Of a stretch of 64,000 bases of DNA, positions 56,959 to 64,000 are shown piece by piece. The stretch covers positions 536,501 through 600,500 of the forward strand of contig NZ_CP137636.1 of the NCBI RefSeq assembly GCF_036670015.1, in the 5' to 3' direction. A model generated the notes under the pieces. That model was not told the origin of the DNA. It did no database searches and worked only from the letters and a program-made list of their open reading frames with translations. Each line of letters starts with the position of its first letter. Within the stretch, counting starts at the first letter, position 1. The stretch comes from Niallia sp. XMNu-256 (GTDB lineage: Bacteria; Bacillota; Bacilli; Bacillales; Cytobacillaceae). The position numbers and the translations under genes are program-made.

Positions 56959-58176
56959 ATGTCAGCTATTCATATTGCAATTCTCGGACTTGGAACGGTA
57001 GGAAAAGGCGTGCTTGAGACCATTGAAACACATCAAGAACGTTTACAATATTTATTAGGAAAACCAGTGAAAGTTGAAGCGGTTCTTGTTAAAAATTTAG
57101 ACAAGCATAAATTAGAGGATTCATCGATTTTGTTAACGGATCAATTTGACGACATCCTTCAATTGGCTAAATTAGATGTAGTCATAGACGCAATTGTCGG
57201 GCAAGAACCAGCTTTTACATGTGCCAAAAAATCCATCGAGAGAGGCAGTCATGTCATCACAGCCAATAAGGAAATGTTTGCTCACCATGGGAAGGAATTG
57301 TTAGAACTAGCGAAAAAACACCAAGTTTCGATTGGGTTTGAGGCTACGGTCGCTGGTGGAATTCCCGTTATTCAAACGCTACGAAAGCTATTGAATGTAA
57401 ACAGAATTACTAAAATAGAAGGAATCGTAAATGGAACGTCCAACTTTATTTTGACGAACATGAGAGAAAAAGGTTTGCCTTTTGCGGATGTATTAAAAGA
57501 GGCCCAAGAAAAGGGCTTTGCTGAAGCAGACCCTACAAATGATATTGAAGGCTTTGATGCGTATTTTAAGGCGCTGGTGCTGAGTAACGTCATATTTGGG
57601 AAACTGCCAGAACCCGAGCATATTGTGCGTGAAGGAATTTCGCATATTACTAGAGAACAAATTCAGACTGCTTCCTCTTTAGGTTTAAAATATAAACATA
57701 TTGCAAAATTAGAAAAGCAAGGAGGCGCCATTAAATGTAATGTTGAGCCAGTACTTGTGACAGACGCCCATCCATTTTACAGTGTAGAAGGTGTGCAAAA
57801 TGCTCTTTCAATTGACGCTGATATAGTAGGAAACATCACATTATTAGGTCCGGGTGCCGGTAAGCTTCCGACTGCTAGTGCAATCATAGAGGATTTGCCG
57901 CATTTATACGAAAAACAACCACTTAAATTTTTCGATGATAAATTGAATAGCGGAGAACAACAAGTAAAAACAGGGCAATGGCTACTCTTTAGTAAGGATT
58001 TAGAACGGAGTGTTCTCGAGCCGTATTTTGCAGAGATCTTAAATGTTAGTGAAGAAGCCATTTATGTACGTGGTTTAACAGAAAGTATGAATAAATGGGA
58101 ACAAGACTATCCAGTTGTGAAGATGGTTCCAATTGAAGGGGAATTCTCCCTTGTGAAGGAATTATTATTAGTGTAA
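56959..58176 (+). CDS. hom: homoserine dehydrogenase
   Basis: A 405-residue NAD(P)-dependent enzyme reducing aspartate semialdehyde to homoserine. The Rossmann motif is IAILGLGTVGKGVLETI; HVITANKEMFAHHGKELLE, GFEATVAGGIPVIQTL, KIEGIVNGTSNFILTNM and EADPTNDIEGFDAYFKALVLS form the catalytic core. The C-terminal 70 residues are shorter than the ACT domain of B. subtilis Hom (433 residues), so threonine feedback may be weaker or different. It is under a SAM riboswitch, consistent with supply of homoserine for methionine. ATG after GAAGGGATGATGG. Confidence 0.93.
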   Translation: MSAIHIAILGLGTVGKGVLETIETHQERLQYLLGKPVKVEAVLVKNLDKHKLEDSSILLTDQFDDILQLAKLDVVIDAIVGQEPAFTCAKKSIERGSHVITANKEMFAHHGKELLELAKKHQVSIGFEATVAGGIPVIQTLRKLLNVNRITKIEGIVNGTSNFILTNMREKGLPFADVLKEAQEKGFAEADPTNDIEGFDAYFKALVLSNVIFGKLPEPEHIVREGISHITREQIQTASSLGLKYKHIAKLEKQGGAIKCNVEPVLVTDAHPFYSVEGVQNALSIDADIVGNITLLGPGAGKLPTASAIIEDLPHLYEKQPLKFFDDKLNSGEQQVKTGQWLLFSKDLERSVLEPYFAEILNVSEEAIYVRGLTESMNKWEQDYPVVKMVPIEGEFSLVKELLLV

Positions 58177-58220
58177 TTAATCGTGTAACATTGTGGGATG
58201 AATCAGGAGGAAAAGGATAT

Positions 58221-58733
58221 ATGAAAGCTAAATATTGTAAGGAATCAAGAGTAGTTCGAACGAGTCGTGTATTCCCAAATGATGTGAATAATCATAATAC
58301 ATTATTTGGTGGGAGATTAATGAGTGATTTAGACCAAGTTGCCTCTATTTCGGCAGCGCGTCATAGCCGCAGCGAATGCGTAACTGCGTCAACGGATTCA
58401 GTTGACTTCTTGCATCCGATTCGCCCAACAGACTCAGTTTGTTTTGAATCGTATGTATCATGGACGGGTAGATCATCGATGGAAGTATTTGTGAAAATTA
58501 TTGCGGAGGATTTAAAAAGTGGAGAGCGTAAAATAGCTGCTACGGCTTTATTAACTTTTGTGGCACTTGATCATCTGAAAAGACCTATACAAGTTCCACA
58601 GGTCATTCCGGAAACAAAAGAAGAAAAAAAGTTACATGAAACAGCACCAGAGAGAGCAAGAATTCGAAAAGAAAGAAAACAAAAAAGCCAAGAGTTGGCT
58701 GAGTTTATAACGACAAATCAACCATGGAAATGA
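58221..58733 (+). CDS. acyl-CoA thioesterase (YkhA-like hotdog fold)
   Basis: A 170-residue cytosolic thioesterase with one hotdog domain: TSRVFPNDVNNHNTLFGGRLMSDLDQVASI contains the active-site Asn/Asp, followed by TASTDSVDFLHPIRPTDSVCFESYVSWTGRSSMEV (in parts) and ATALLTFVALD. The charged tail (RARIRKERKQKSQELAEF) is typical of YkhA/acyl-CoA hydrolase. ATG 58221 is preceded by AGGAGGAAAAGGA. It is 44 bases from hom and may be co-transcribed. A terminator follows. Confidence 0.92.
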   Translation: MKAKYCKESRVVRTSRVFPNDVNNHNTLFGGRLMSDLDQVASISAARHSRSECVTASTDSVDFLHPIRPTDSVCFESYVSWTGRSSMEVFVKIIAEDLKSGERKIAATALLTFVALDHLKRPIQVPQVIPETKEEKKLHETAPERARIRKERKQKSQELAEFITTNQPWK

Positions 58734-58764
58734 TTTGAGAATGGTTCTTGTCAAGAAGTATCCA

Positions 58765-58794
58765 AAAGAGTCGGCACAAACTAGCCGACTCTTT
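58765..58794. terminator. terminator between thioesterase and MFS genes
   Basis: AAAGAGTCGGC / GCCGACTCTTT 11-bp symmetric stem, usable in both directions. Confidence 0.85.
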
Positions 58795-60028
58795 AACTCG
58801 CCTTTACTGATTCTTTCACTTTCTTCCTATGATGATGAACAGATGTAAATAGGATACCCCCACCAATTACAAGCAAACCGCTTGTCGTAAAGAACACAGA
58901 TGAGAAGCCAAAATGTCCGGAAATTATTCCACCCATTGAAGGACCAATCAGATTACCTAGAAATTGAAGGCTGGTGTTATAACCGAGAACCTCTCCTTGT
59001 ACTGCAATCGGAGCCTCTTGACGAATATAGGCCACTCGAAGCGGAATAAGGCCGCCTAATGTAATTCCCAACAAAAATCGAATGACTAGGAGTTGCCAGT
59101 AATCGGTAATAAAGGCCCCTGGAAGATAAATGAGACCTGCAGCAAATAAAAGGATGATCAAAATTTTTACATATCCATATCGGTCTCCAAGTCCGCCCCA
59201 GCGTTTTGCCATTAACAAGCTTCCTAATCCCGCAGCAGAGAAAGCCATTCCTGAGAAAAAGGCAAGATTGTTGTCCCCATGAAGTTCATTAACAAATAAT
59301 GAGAGAATAGGTTGGATACTAAAGTTAGCTACTTGAATTAAGGTAGAAAGAAGCAATACGGTAACCATGATAGGATTATGAATAATCCGCTTGATTACTT
59401 CCATACTTGAGTAACTTTTGGTCAACTCTTGCTTCGTACCTAACTTAAATTCCTTCGTAGTAAACACAAGACAAGCTGAAATTAAGATGAGAAAAGAGGT
59501 TAGTTTAAATGATGTTGAAAAGCCAACGGCATCAGCTAACATTCCACCGAGTAAAGGTCCCATTAAACTTCCAGTAATATTACCTGTTTGTAATGTGCCA
59601 AGTGCCCGGCCTGCGACTTCCTTTGGTGTTTGTGTTGAAATATAGGCTTGAGAAGTGGGAATAAACCCAGTAAAAATGCCAGAAAAAAGCCTTAATAAAA
59701 ACAGTTGCCAGACTGATGTAACAAATCCCATTAAAAACAGGGAGGATGCTAGACCTACCCCTGAAAAAATAAGGATCTTTTTACGTCCAAATTTATCACC
59801 AATTTTCCCCCAAATTGGTGCAAATAAAAAAGCAGTTAGAAAAGTAACTGCAAACGTCCAACCTGCCCATTGTTGAACATAAGTATCTGAAAAGTCCCCG
59901 AATGAATCAATATATAAGGAGATGAAGGGAAGAACCATTGTCATACTAGCACCAACGAAAAAGTTTGCGAACCACATAATCCTTAAATTTCGCTTTGCGA
60001 TTCTCTTGTCTACCATATAGAAAAACAC
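58793..60028 (-). CDS. MFS multidrug-type efflux transporter
   Basis: A 411-residue (or 407 from the internal ATG at 60016) major facilitator with 12 helices. The MFS motif A is APIWGKIGDKFGRKKILIFSG after TM2, with a weaker copy AKRWGGLGDRYGYVKIL after TM8. Motif C-like GNITGSLMGPLLGGMLAD in TM5 marks it as an antiporter of the DHA1 drug-resistance group (MdtG/YfmO-like). Neither start has an ideal site: GTG 60028 lies 2-5 bases after AAGAAAG, and ATG 60016 lies about 15 bases away. Substrates unknown. Confidence 0.88.
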   Translation of the reverse strand: MFFYMVDKRIAKRNLRIMWFANFFVGASMTMVLPFISLYIDSFGDFSDTYVQQWAGWTFAVTFLTAFLFAPIWGKIGDKFGRKKILIFSGVGLASSLFLMGFVTSVWQLFLLRLFSGIFTGFIPTSQAYISTQTPKEVAGRALGTLQTGNITGSLMGPLLGGMLADAVGFSTSFKLTSFLILISACLVFTTKEFKLGTKQELTKSYSSMEVIKRIIHNPIMVTVLLLSTLIQVANFSIQPILSLFVNELHGDNNLAFFSGMAFSAAGLGSLLMAKRWGGLGDRYGYVKILIILLFAAGLIYLPGAFITDYWQLLVIRFLLGITLGGLIPLRVAYIRQEAPIAVQGEVLGYNTSLQFLGNLIGPSMGGIISGHFGFSSVFFTTSGLLVIGGGILFTSVHHHRKKVKESVKAS

Positions 60029-60405
60029 TTCTTTCTTGGAATAGTAAAATATTTAATATTCTGCATATAATTCTATCATACTCTAATGCTAATGAAATTC
60101 AAGGAAACCGCCTTTCCTAAAAAGCGGTTAGAGAAATAATATTAAAAATATCTTTGTATTAATTATTCAGAATATTTAAATAAATAATTGACTGGGCTTG
60201 TATGATGTTATATATTTAAGAGGATTTACATTATTCTGTTATAAAAATGGGAAAAATAGTATCGTAGATAACTGTTGAAAAAGACACTAATATTAGTCTG
60301 AATGTTCGTTAAATTATAAGCCTACATAATTTTTTTGGGTGTTTTCTGTCTTATTAGGCGGATTCATTAAAATAAATTTAAATAAAAGAGGGATGGTGAA
60401 TTTGT
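60029..60405. other. intergenic region with agcS promoter and long leader
   Basis: About 375 bases. It contains one good promoter (60188-60216), leaving a 5' leader of about 180 bases before the alanine symporter gene. I see no glycine or other riboswitch core in that leader. Confidence 0.4.
60188..60216 (+). promoter_or_regulatory. sigma-A promoter upstream of the alanine symporter
   Basis: TTGACT (60188-60193), 17-nt spacer, TATATT (60211-60216). Confidence 0.6.
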
Positions 60406-61761
60406 ATGATAGACCTTTTAAATTGGTTAAGTAGTTTTTTATGGGGACCACCCACACTGATTTTAATCGTGGGAACTGGACTATTATTATCATTTCGTCT
60501 AGGTTTTTATCAATTTAGTAGTCTGCCATATGCATTAAAATTGGCATTTTCAAAGAACCAAGATCGAACCTCTGAAGGGGATATTTCCCACTTCCAATCC
60601 TTAATGACAGCATTATCCGCTACCATTGGGACTGGTAATATCGCTGGCGTTGCCACAGCTGTTGTTTTAGGGGGGCCAGGTGCTGTTTTTTGGATGTGGA
60701 TGACCGCACTGGTAGGAATGGCCACAAAGTATGCGGAAGCGATCCTTGCTGTTAAGTACCGTGTAAATAAAAACGGTCAAATGGCAGGGGGACCCATGTA
60801 TTATATTGAAAAAGGTCTAGGATGGAAATGGCTCGCTGTACTATTTGCTTTATTTGGTTCTATTGCTGCATTTGGTATTGGTAGTTCCGTTCAATCGAAT
60901 TCTGTTGCTGCTGCTGTAAAGGAAAGCATGGGTATTAATCCTTGGATAACAGGTATTATTTTAACTATTTTTACAGCTTTAGTTATTCTAGGTGGAATAA
61001 AAAGTATCGGTCGAGTAACATCTTATTTTGTACCAGTTATGGCCATTTTTTATGTGGTCGGTGGGTTAGTCATTATATTGATGAATATTGATATGCTTCC
61101 AAGTGCTTTAGCCCTTATTTTTAAAGATGCCTTTACTGGTCAAGCCGTAGCAGGTGGTGCCATTGGTGCTGTCATCCGTTGGGGGGTTGCTCGCGGAGTC
61201 TTCTCGAATGAAGCGGGGATGGGTTCTGCCCCGATCGCGGCAGCTGCAGCAAAAACGGACCACCCTGGTCGTCAAGCATTAATTTCAATGACTGGAACCT
61301 TCCTTGATACGATCATCGTTTGTTCAATTACAGGGATTACCCTTGTTATGGGTGGACTGTATATTGGTAATCCTGATTTAACCGGTGCAGCTTTAACAAC
61401 CAAAACATTTGATGCGATGCTACCTGGTGGCGGTTGGATTGTAACTATTGGGATTATTCTATTCGCGTATTCTACTGTGTTAGGTTGGGCCTATTATGGA
61501 GAAAAATGTTTCGAATATTTATTTGGAACAAAATCCATATCCGTTTACCGAGTCGTTTATGTTTCAACGGTTTTAGTTGGTGCTGGAATGAACTTAGGAT
61601 TAGTTTGGACAATTGCCGATATATTCAACGCCCTTATGGCGATTCCGAACTTAATTGGATTAGTTCTTCTGTCTGGTGTAGTAGTTGCTGAGACAAGATC
61701 GTTTAAAAAGCTGCGTGCAGAGGAGAAATTACAAGTAAAGGAGCCGAATATTCAAGCTTAA
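60406..61761 (+). CDS. sodium:alanine symporter (AgcS/AlsT family)
   Basis: A 451-residue membrane transporter of the alanine/glycine:cation symporter family, with about ten helices. Hallmarks: MTALSATIGTGNIAGVATAVVLGGPGAVFWMW (in two blocks), KYAEAILAVKYR, GGPMYYIEKGLG, and GVARGVFSNEAGMGSAPIAAAAAKTDHP near residue 265. ATG behind AGAGGGATGG. B. subtilis relatives are AlsT, YrbD and YtnP-region paralogues; which one this matches is unclear. Transports alanine, glycine or glutamine with Na+. Confidence 0.94.
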   Translation: MIDLLNWLSSFLWGPPTLILIVGTGLLLSFRLGFYQFSSLPYALKLAFSKNQDRTSEGDISHFQSLMTALSATIGTGNIAGVATAVVLGGPGAVFWMWMTALVGMATKYAEAILAVKYRVNKNGQMAGGPMYYIEKGLGWKWLAVLFALFGSIAAFGIGSSVQSNSVAAAVKESMGINPWITGIILTIFTALVILGGIKSIGRVTSYFVPVMAIFYVVGGLVIILMNIDMLPSALALIFKDAFTGQAVAGGAIGAVIRWGVARGVFSNEAGMGSAPIAAAAAKTDHPGRQALISMTGTFLDTIIVCSITGITLVMGGLYIGNPDLTGAALTTKTFDAMLPGGGWIVTIGIILFAYSTVLGWAYYGEKCFEYLFGTKSISVYRVVYVSTVLVGAGMNLGLVWTIADIFNALMAIPNLIGLVLLSGVVVAETRSFKKLRAEEKLQVKEPNIQA

Positions 61762-61771
61762 TAGATAGATT

Positions 61772-61813
61772 GAGAAGTCCTATAGTATTAGCTATTAGGG
61801 CTTCTTTTTTTTT
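61772..61813 (+). terminator. terminator of the alanine symporter gene
   Basis: GAGAAGTCCTATAG / CTATTAGGGCTTC imperfect stem followed by a run of nine T. Confidence 0.8.
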
Positions 61814-62015
61814 CTAGGATAACCAGTATTATACTTTCTTCCAATTATTCGACATGTAAAGGAAATTGTATAATTTAGCGAAAAATTAATAATTATGTAA
61901 AAATCTATACATTTATTTAGAATCTCTTAATCTACTATCGACACTCTCTTAACAATTGTTTATTAATATTTTCATTAGGGAAACGTTAGAAATGAATGAA
62001 AAGAGGGTAAACAAT

Positions 62016-63671
62016 ATGACTGAAATTAATCGTCGTAAATTTTTAACATATGTAGGTACAGGCGCAGCGGCATTAACGGTTGCTTCTGCAGGTCTTGGGG
62101 GACTAGCTCCTAAAGTTGAAGCTAAAGGAAGAAATGCGGCAAATAACTTATTTGGTTTTAATAAGAAGGTGTCGGGTTTAAACTTTAAACCGATTGAACC
62201 AACAGATACGGATGATGTGATCCTTCCAAAAGGATTTAAATACGAAGTAGTAGCAGCATATGGAGATAAGATTAACGAGGCAGGCGATACGTTCGGATTT
62301 AACTGTGACTTTACTCAGTACTTACCAATTAATGGATCCAATCATGGACTGTTATGGGTAAACCATGAGTATTCTAGTGATCTTTTTGTACAGGGGAAAC
62401 CTGCTGGGGCAAACGGTAAATATACGCCAGAACAAATCGAACAATTATTATATGTTCAAGGCGGCTCGATTATTGAGGTAAAAGGGGATCGTAAAGGCGG
62501 CTGGAAGATGGTTACAAATTCTAAATATGCCCGCCGTATAACAGGATTAACCCCATTTGAATTAACCGGTCCAGCCAAAGGTTCACAAGCTATGGAAAAT
62601 GCAACAAATGTACAAGGTACTTTTGCTAACTGTTCTGGTGGTTTAACGCTATGGAACACCGTTCTTTCAGCAGAAGAAAACTATGAATCTACTAGTAGAG
62701 CTGCAGGATTAAATGAAAATCACTACGGTTGGATTGTTGAAATTGATCCGTTTGATCCAAACTTCAAGGTTCGTAAGCATACAGCATTAGGTCGTTTCCA
62801 CCATGAAAATGCTGCAATGGGTCTTACTAACGATGGTCGTGTAGCAGTGTACATGGGGGATGACGTAAAAGATGCTTGTGTGTACAAATATATTAGTAAA
62901 AATAAATACATAGAATCTCGCGGAAAAGCTAATTCTGATTTATTAGAAGAAGGTACCCTTTATGTGGCAAACATGAAAAAAGGCGAATGGGTTGCCATGA
63001 CGATTGAAAATGTACGAGCAGCGATTAAAGGAAAGGCTGACCTTGAAGCCAAATTCCAAACTCAAGCAGATGTTTTAGTTTATGCAGATGAAGCATCAAT
63101 TTTACTTGGAGGAACACCAACTGATCGTCCAGAAGATGTTGAAATCAGCCCATTTGATAAAACAATCTTCATTGCTCATACAAATAATGATAGACATGGG
63201 AACTTCCATGGACATATTACAAGGTTCATTGAAGACAACAATGACCTTGGTTCATTAACATTTGATTTTGAAATTTTTGCTGCTGGTGGGAAGCAAAGCG
63301 GATTTAGTGCACCAGATAACTTAACTTTCGATAGCAATGCAAATTTATGGACGGTAACAGATATTTCCTCTGGAAGTTTGAATAAAGGAATCCACAAAAA
63401 CTTCAAAAATAACGGATTGTTTGTTATCCCAACGGTTGCTCATAAAAACGTAAAAGAAGAGGAAGTCGGTGAAGCCTACCAATTTGCTTCAGGTCCAGTT
63501 GAAGCAGAAATGACAGGACCAAGCTTTACACCAGATGAAACAACTTTATTCTTAGCTGTTCAGCATCCAGGCGAAAATACAAGAGATATTAATAATCCCA
63601 CAAGCATGTGGCCACACCGTAAAGGTGACACAATGCCAAGACCATCTGTTATTGCGATTACAGGATTTTAA
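62016..63671 (+). CDS. PhoX-like (DUF839) Tat-exported phosphatase, copy 2
   Basis: A 551-residue secreted protein. The twin-arginine signal INRRKFLTYVG with a hydrophobic Ala-rich core and cleavage near VEAKG is clear. The mature domain shows PhoX sequences: PKGFKYEVVAAYGDKIN, WVNHEYSSDLFV, FANCSGGLTLWNTVLSAEENY (in two blocks), RFHHENAAMGLTNDGRVAVYMGDD and SAPDNLTFDSNANLWTVTD. PhoX enzymes are Ca/Fe-dependent phosphomonoesterases. ATG 62016 after AGAGGG is used; an upstream ATG at 61992 is less well placed. The gene is followed 39 bases later by tatA, suggesting a dedicated export pair. It differs considerably from copy 1. Confidence 0.88.
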   Translation: MTEINRRKFLTYVGTGAAALTVASAGLGGLAPKVEAKGRNAANNLFGFNKKVSGLNFKPIEPTDTDDVILPKGFKYEVVAAYGDKINEAGDTFGFNCDFTQYLPINGSNHGLLWVNHEYSSDLFVQGKPAGANGKYTPEQIEQLLYVQGGSIIEVKGDRKGGWKMVTNSKYARRITGLTPFELTGPAKGSQAMENATNVQGTFANCSGGLTLWNTVLSAEENYESTSRAAGLNENHYGWIVEIDPFDPNFKVRKHTALGRFHHENAAMGLTNDGRVAVYMGDDVKDACVYKYISKNKYIESRGKANSDLLEEGTLYVANMKKGEWVAMTIENVRAAIKGKADLEAKFQTQADVLVYADEASILLGGTPTDRPEDVEISPFDKTIFIAHTNNDRHGNFHGHITRFIEDNNDLGSLTFDFEIFAAGGKQSGFSAPDNLTFDSNANLWTVTDISSGSLNKGIHKNFKNNGLFVIPTVAHKNVKEEEVGEAYQFASGPVEAEMTGPSFTPDETTLFLAVQHPGENTRDINNPTSMWPHRKGDTMPRPSVIAITGF

Positions 63672-63710
63672 TCTAATTCAGTCTTATCGTGCCTGAAAGG
63701 GAGGTTTATC

Positions 63711-63914
63711 ATGCTAACCAATATTGGTGTACCTGGTTTGATCTTAATTATTGTCCTTGCGTTAATCATTTTCGGTCCAAAAAAATTACCAGAACTAGGC
63801 AGAGCGGTTGGAACTACTTTGAAAGAATTCAAACGTTCTGCAAAGGACTTAGTGGATGATGATGACGATTCTGAGGAAAAAGGCGAAAACAAAGAAATAA
63901 AAAGAATTAAGTAA
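63711..63914 (+). CDS. tatA: twin-arginine translocase subunit TatA
   Basis: A 67-residue TatA/TatE protein: short periplasmic N-terminus, one membrane helix ([13 protein letters not shown]), the conserved hinge [14 protein letters not shown] and amphipathic helix [13 protein letters not shown], then an acidic/charged tail with five consecutive Asp. It starts at ATG behind GGGAGG. It is located right after its probable substrate, similar to the phoD-tatAd arrangement of B. subtilis. A terminator follows, and no tatC is seen in the remaining 86 bases. Confidence 0.95.
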   Translation: MLTNIGVPGLILIIVLALIIFGPKKLPELGRAVGTTLKEFKRSAKDLVDDDDDSEEKGENKEIKRIK

Positions 63915-63920
63915 AAGGAA

Positions 63921-63954
63921 AGGAAGACTCCACGATCAAGTGGGGCCTCCTTTT
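63921..63954 (+). terminator. terminator after tatA
   Basis: AGGAAGACTCCAC / GTGGGGCCTCC stem followed by TTTTCGC. Confidence 0.8.
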
Positions 63955-64000
63955 CGCTTTATAAACAAATCTAAAAAACGTCATTCCCTGTTAGCTTTTT

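Overview
The window is chromosomal DNA of a low-GC, spore-forming Gram-positive bacterium, most likely a member of the Bacillaceae (Bacillus/Neobacillus/Mesobacillus-like). The basis is AT-rich sequence, strong AGGAGG-type ribosome binding sites with frequent GTG/TTG starts, many Rho-independent terminators, an S-box (SAM-I) riboswitch, a SleL/YaaH-type spore cortex enzyme, and B. subtilis-like genes (carD, yclM-type aspartokinase, ykhA, cgoX/hemY, lrgAB, adhE). No tRNA, rRNA, prophage, transposase or CRISPR array was seen.

Layout. 0-6.5 kb: partial amino-acid-binding lipoprotein, a stray gyrB 3' fragment, a MarR regulator sharing a palindromic operator with the carD promoter, sstT, a ferritin-like/cupin fusion, a truncated amino-acid permease and a HAD phosphatase. 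6.7-16.3 kb: adhE, a membrane glycosyltransferase, a DMT exporter, small membrane proteins, lrgAB and a Tat-exported PhoX-like protein. 16.8-20.7 kb: a LysM/GH18 cortex enzyme, a double-rhodanese lipoprotein, a YgbA_NO-type protein behind an FNR-like box, and an MBL-fold hydrolase. 21.0-31.5 kb: the most interesting region (next paragraph). 31.5-42 kb: nucleoside hydrolase, sulfurtransferase, SIMPL protein, a LysR regulator resembling those linked to selenium metabolism, pirin, an aminotransferase, FetAB and cgoX. 42.3-45.1 kb: IclR regulator with acetaldehyde dehydrogenase and 4-hydroxy-2-oxovalerate aldolase. 45-53 kb: DUF454, HTH, lipoprotein and NERD genes, glnS, and a large TPR-GTPase, with two related 21-bp repeat arrays lying beyond the terminators of glnS and of the GTPase gene. 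53-58.7 kb: D-amino acid transaminase, dipeptidase, aspartokinase, SAM riboswitch with homoserine dehydrogenase, and an acyl-CoA thioesterase. 58.8-64 kb: MFS exporter, AgcS alanine symporter, a second PhoX-like Tat substrate and its tatA.

Candidate undescribed system (21.0-31.5 kb). Ten or eleven co-directional, mostly overlapping genes encode a YdjY-domain lipoprotein, a TVP38/TMEM64 (VTT) membrane protein, a flippase-like UPF0104 protein, a GrdB/PrdB-family protein with an in-frame UGA in a UxxC motif, a small membrane protein, a YnjB-like binding lipoprotein, two permeases, an ATPase, two small glycosyl/nucleotidyl-transferase-like enzymes (TIGR04283 and TIGR04282 types) and an APH-fold kinase. 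The UGA is followed 10 nt later by an 8-bp hairpin with a GUG apical loop, as expected for a bacterial SECIS element, so the gene very likely makes a selenoprotein. The set resembles the E. coli ydjXYZ-ynjABCDEF locus (YdjY, TVP38 proteins, YnjBCD transporter, YnjE rhodanese) fused to selenoprotein and sugar-transfer functions. I infer uptake and processing of a small sulfur-, selenium- or arsenic-containing organic compound. The substrate is unknown.

Non-coding structure. Two dispersed, highly structured repeat families occur without transposase genes. One, with three copies at 38.2, 40.5 and 56.5 kb, resembles HEARO/omega-RNA-type elements. The other, with three copies at 13.4, 34.9 and 53.9 kb, has hairpin ends like IS200/IS605-derived elements.
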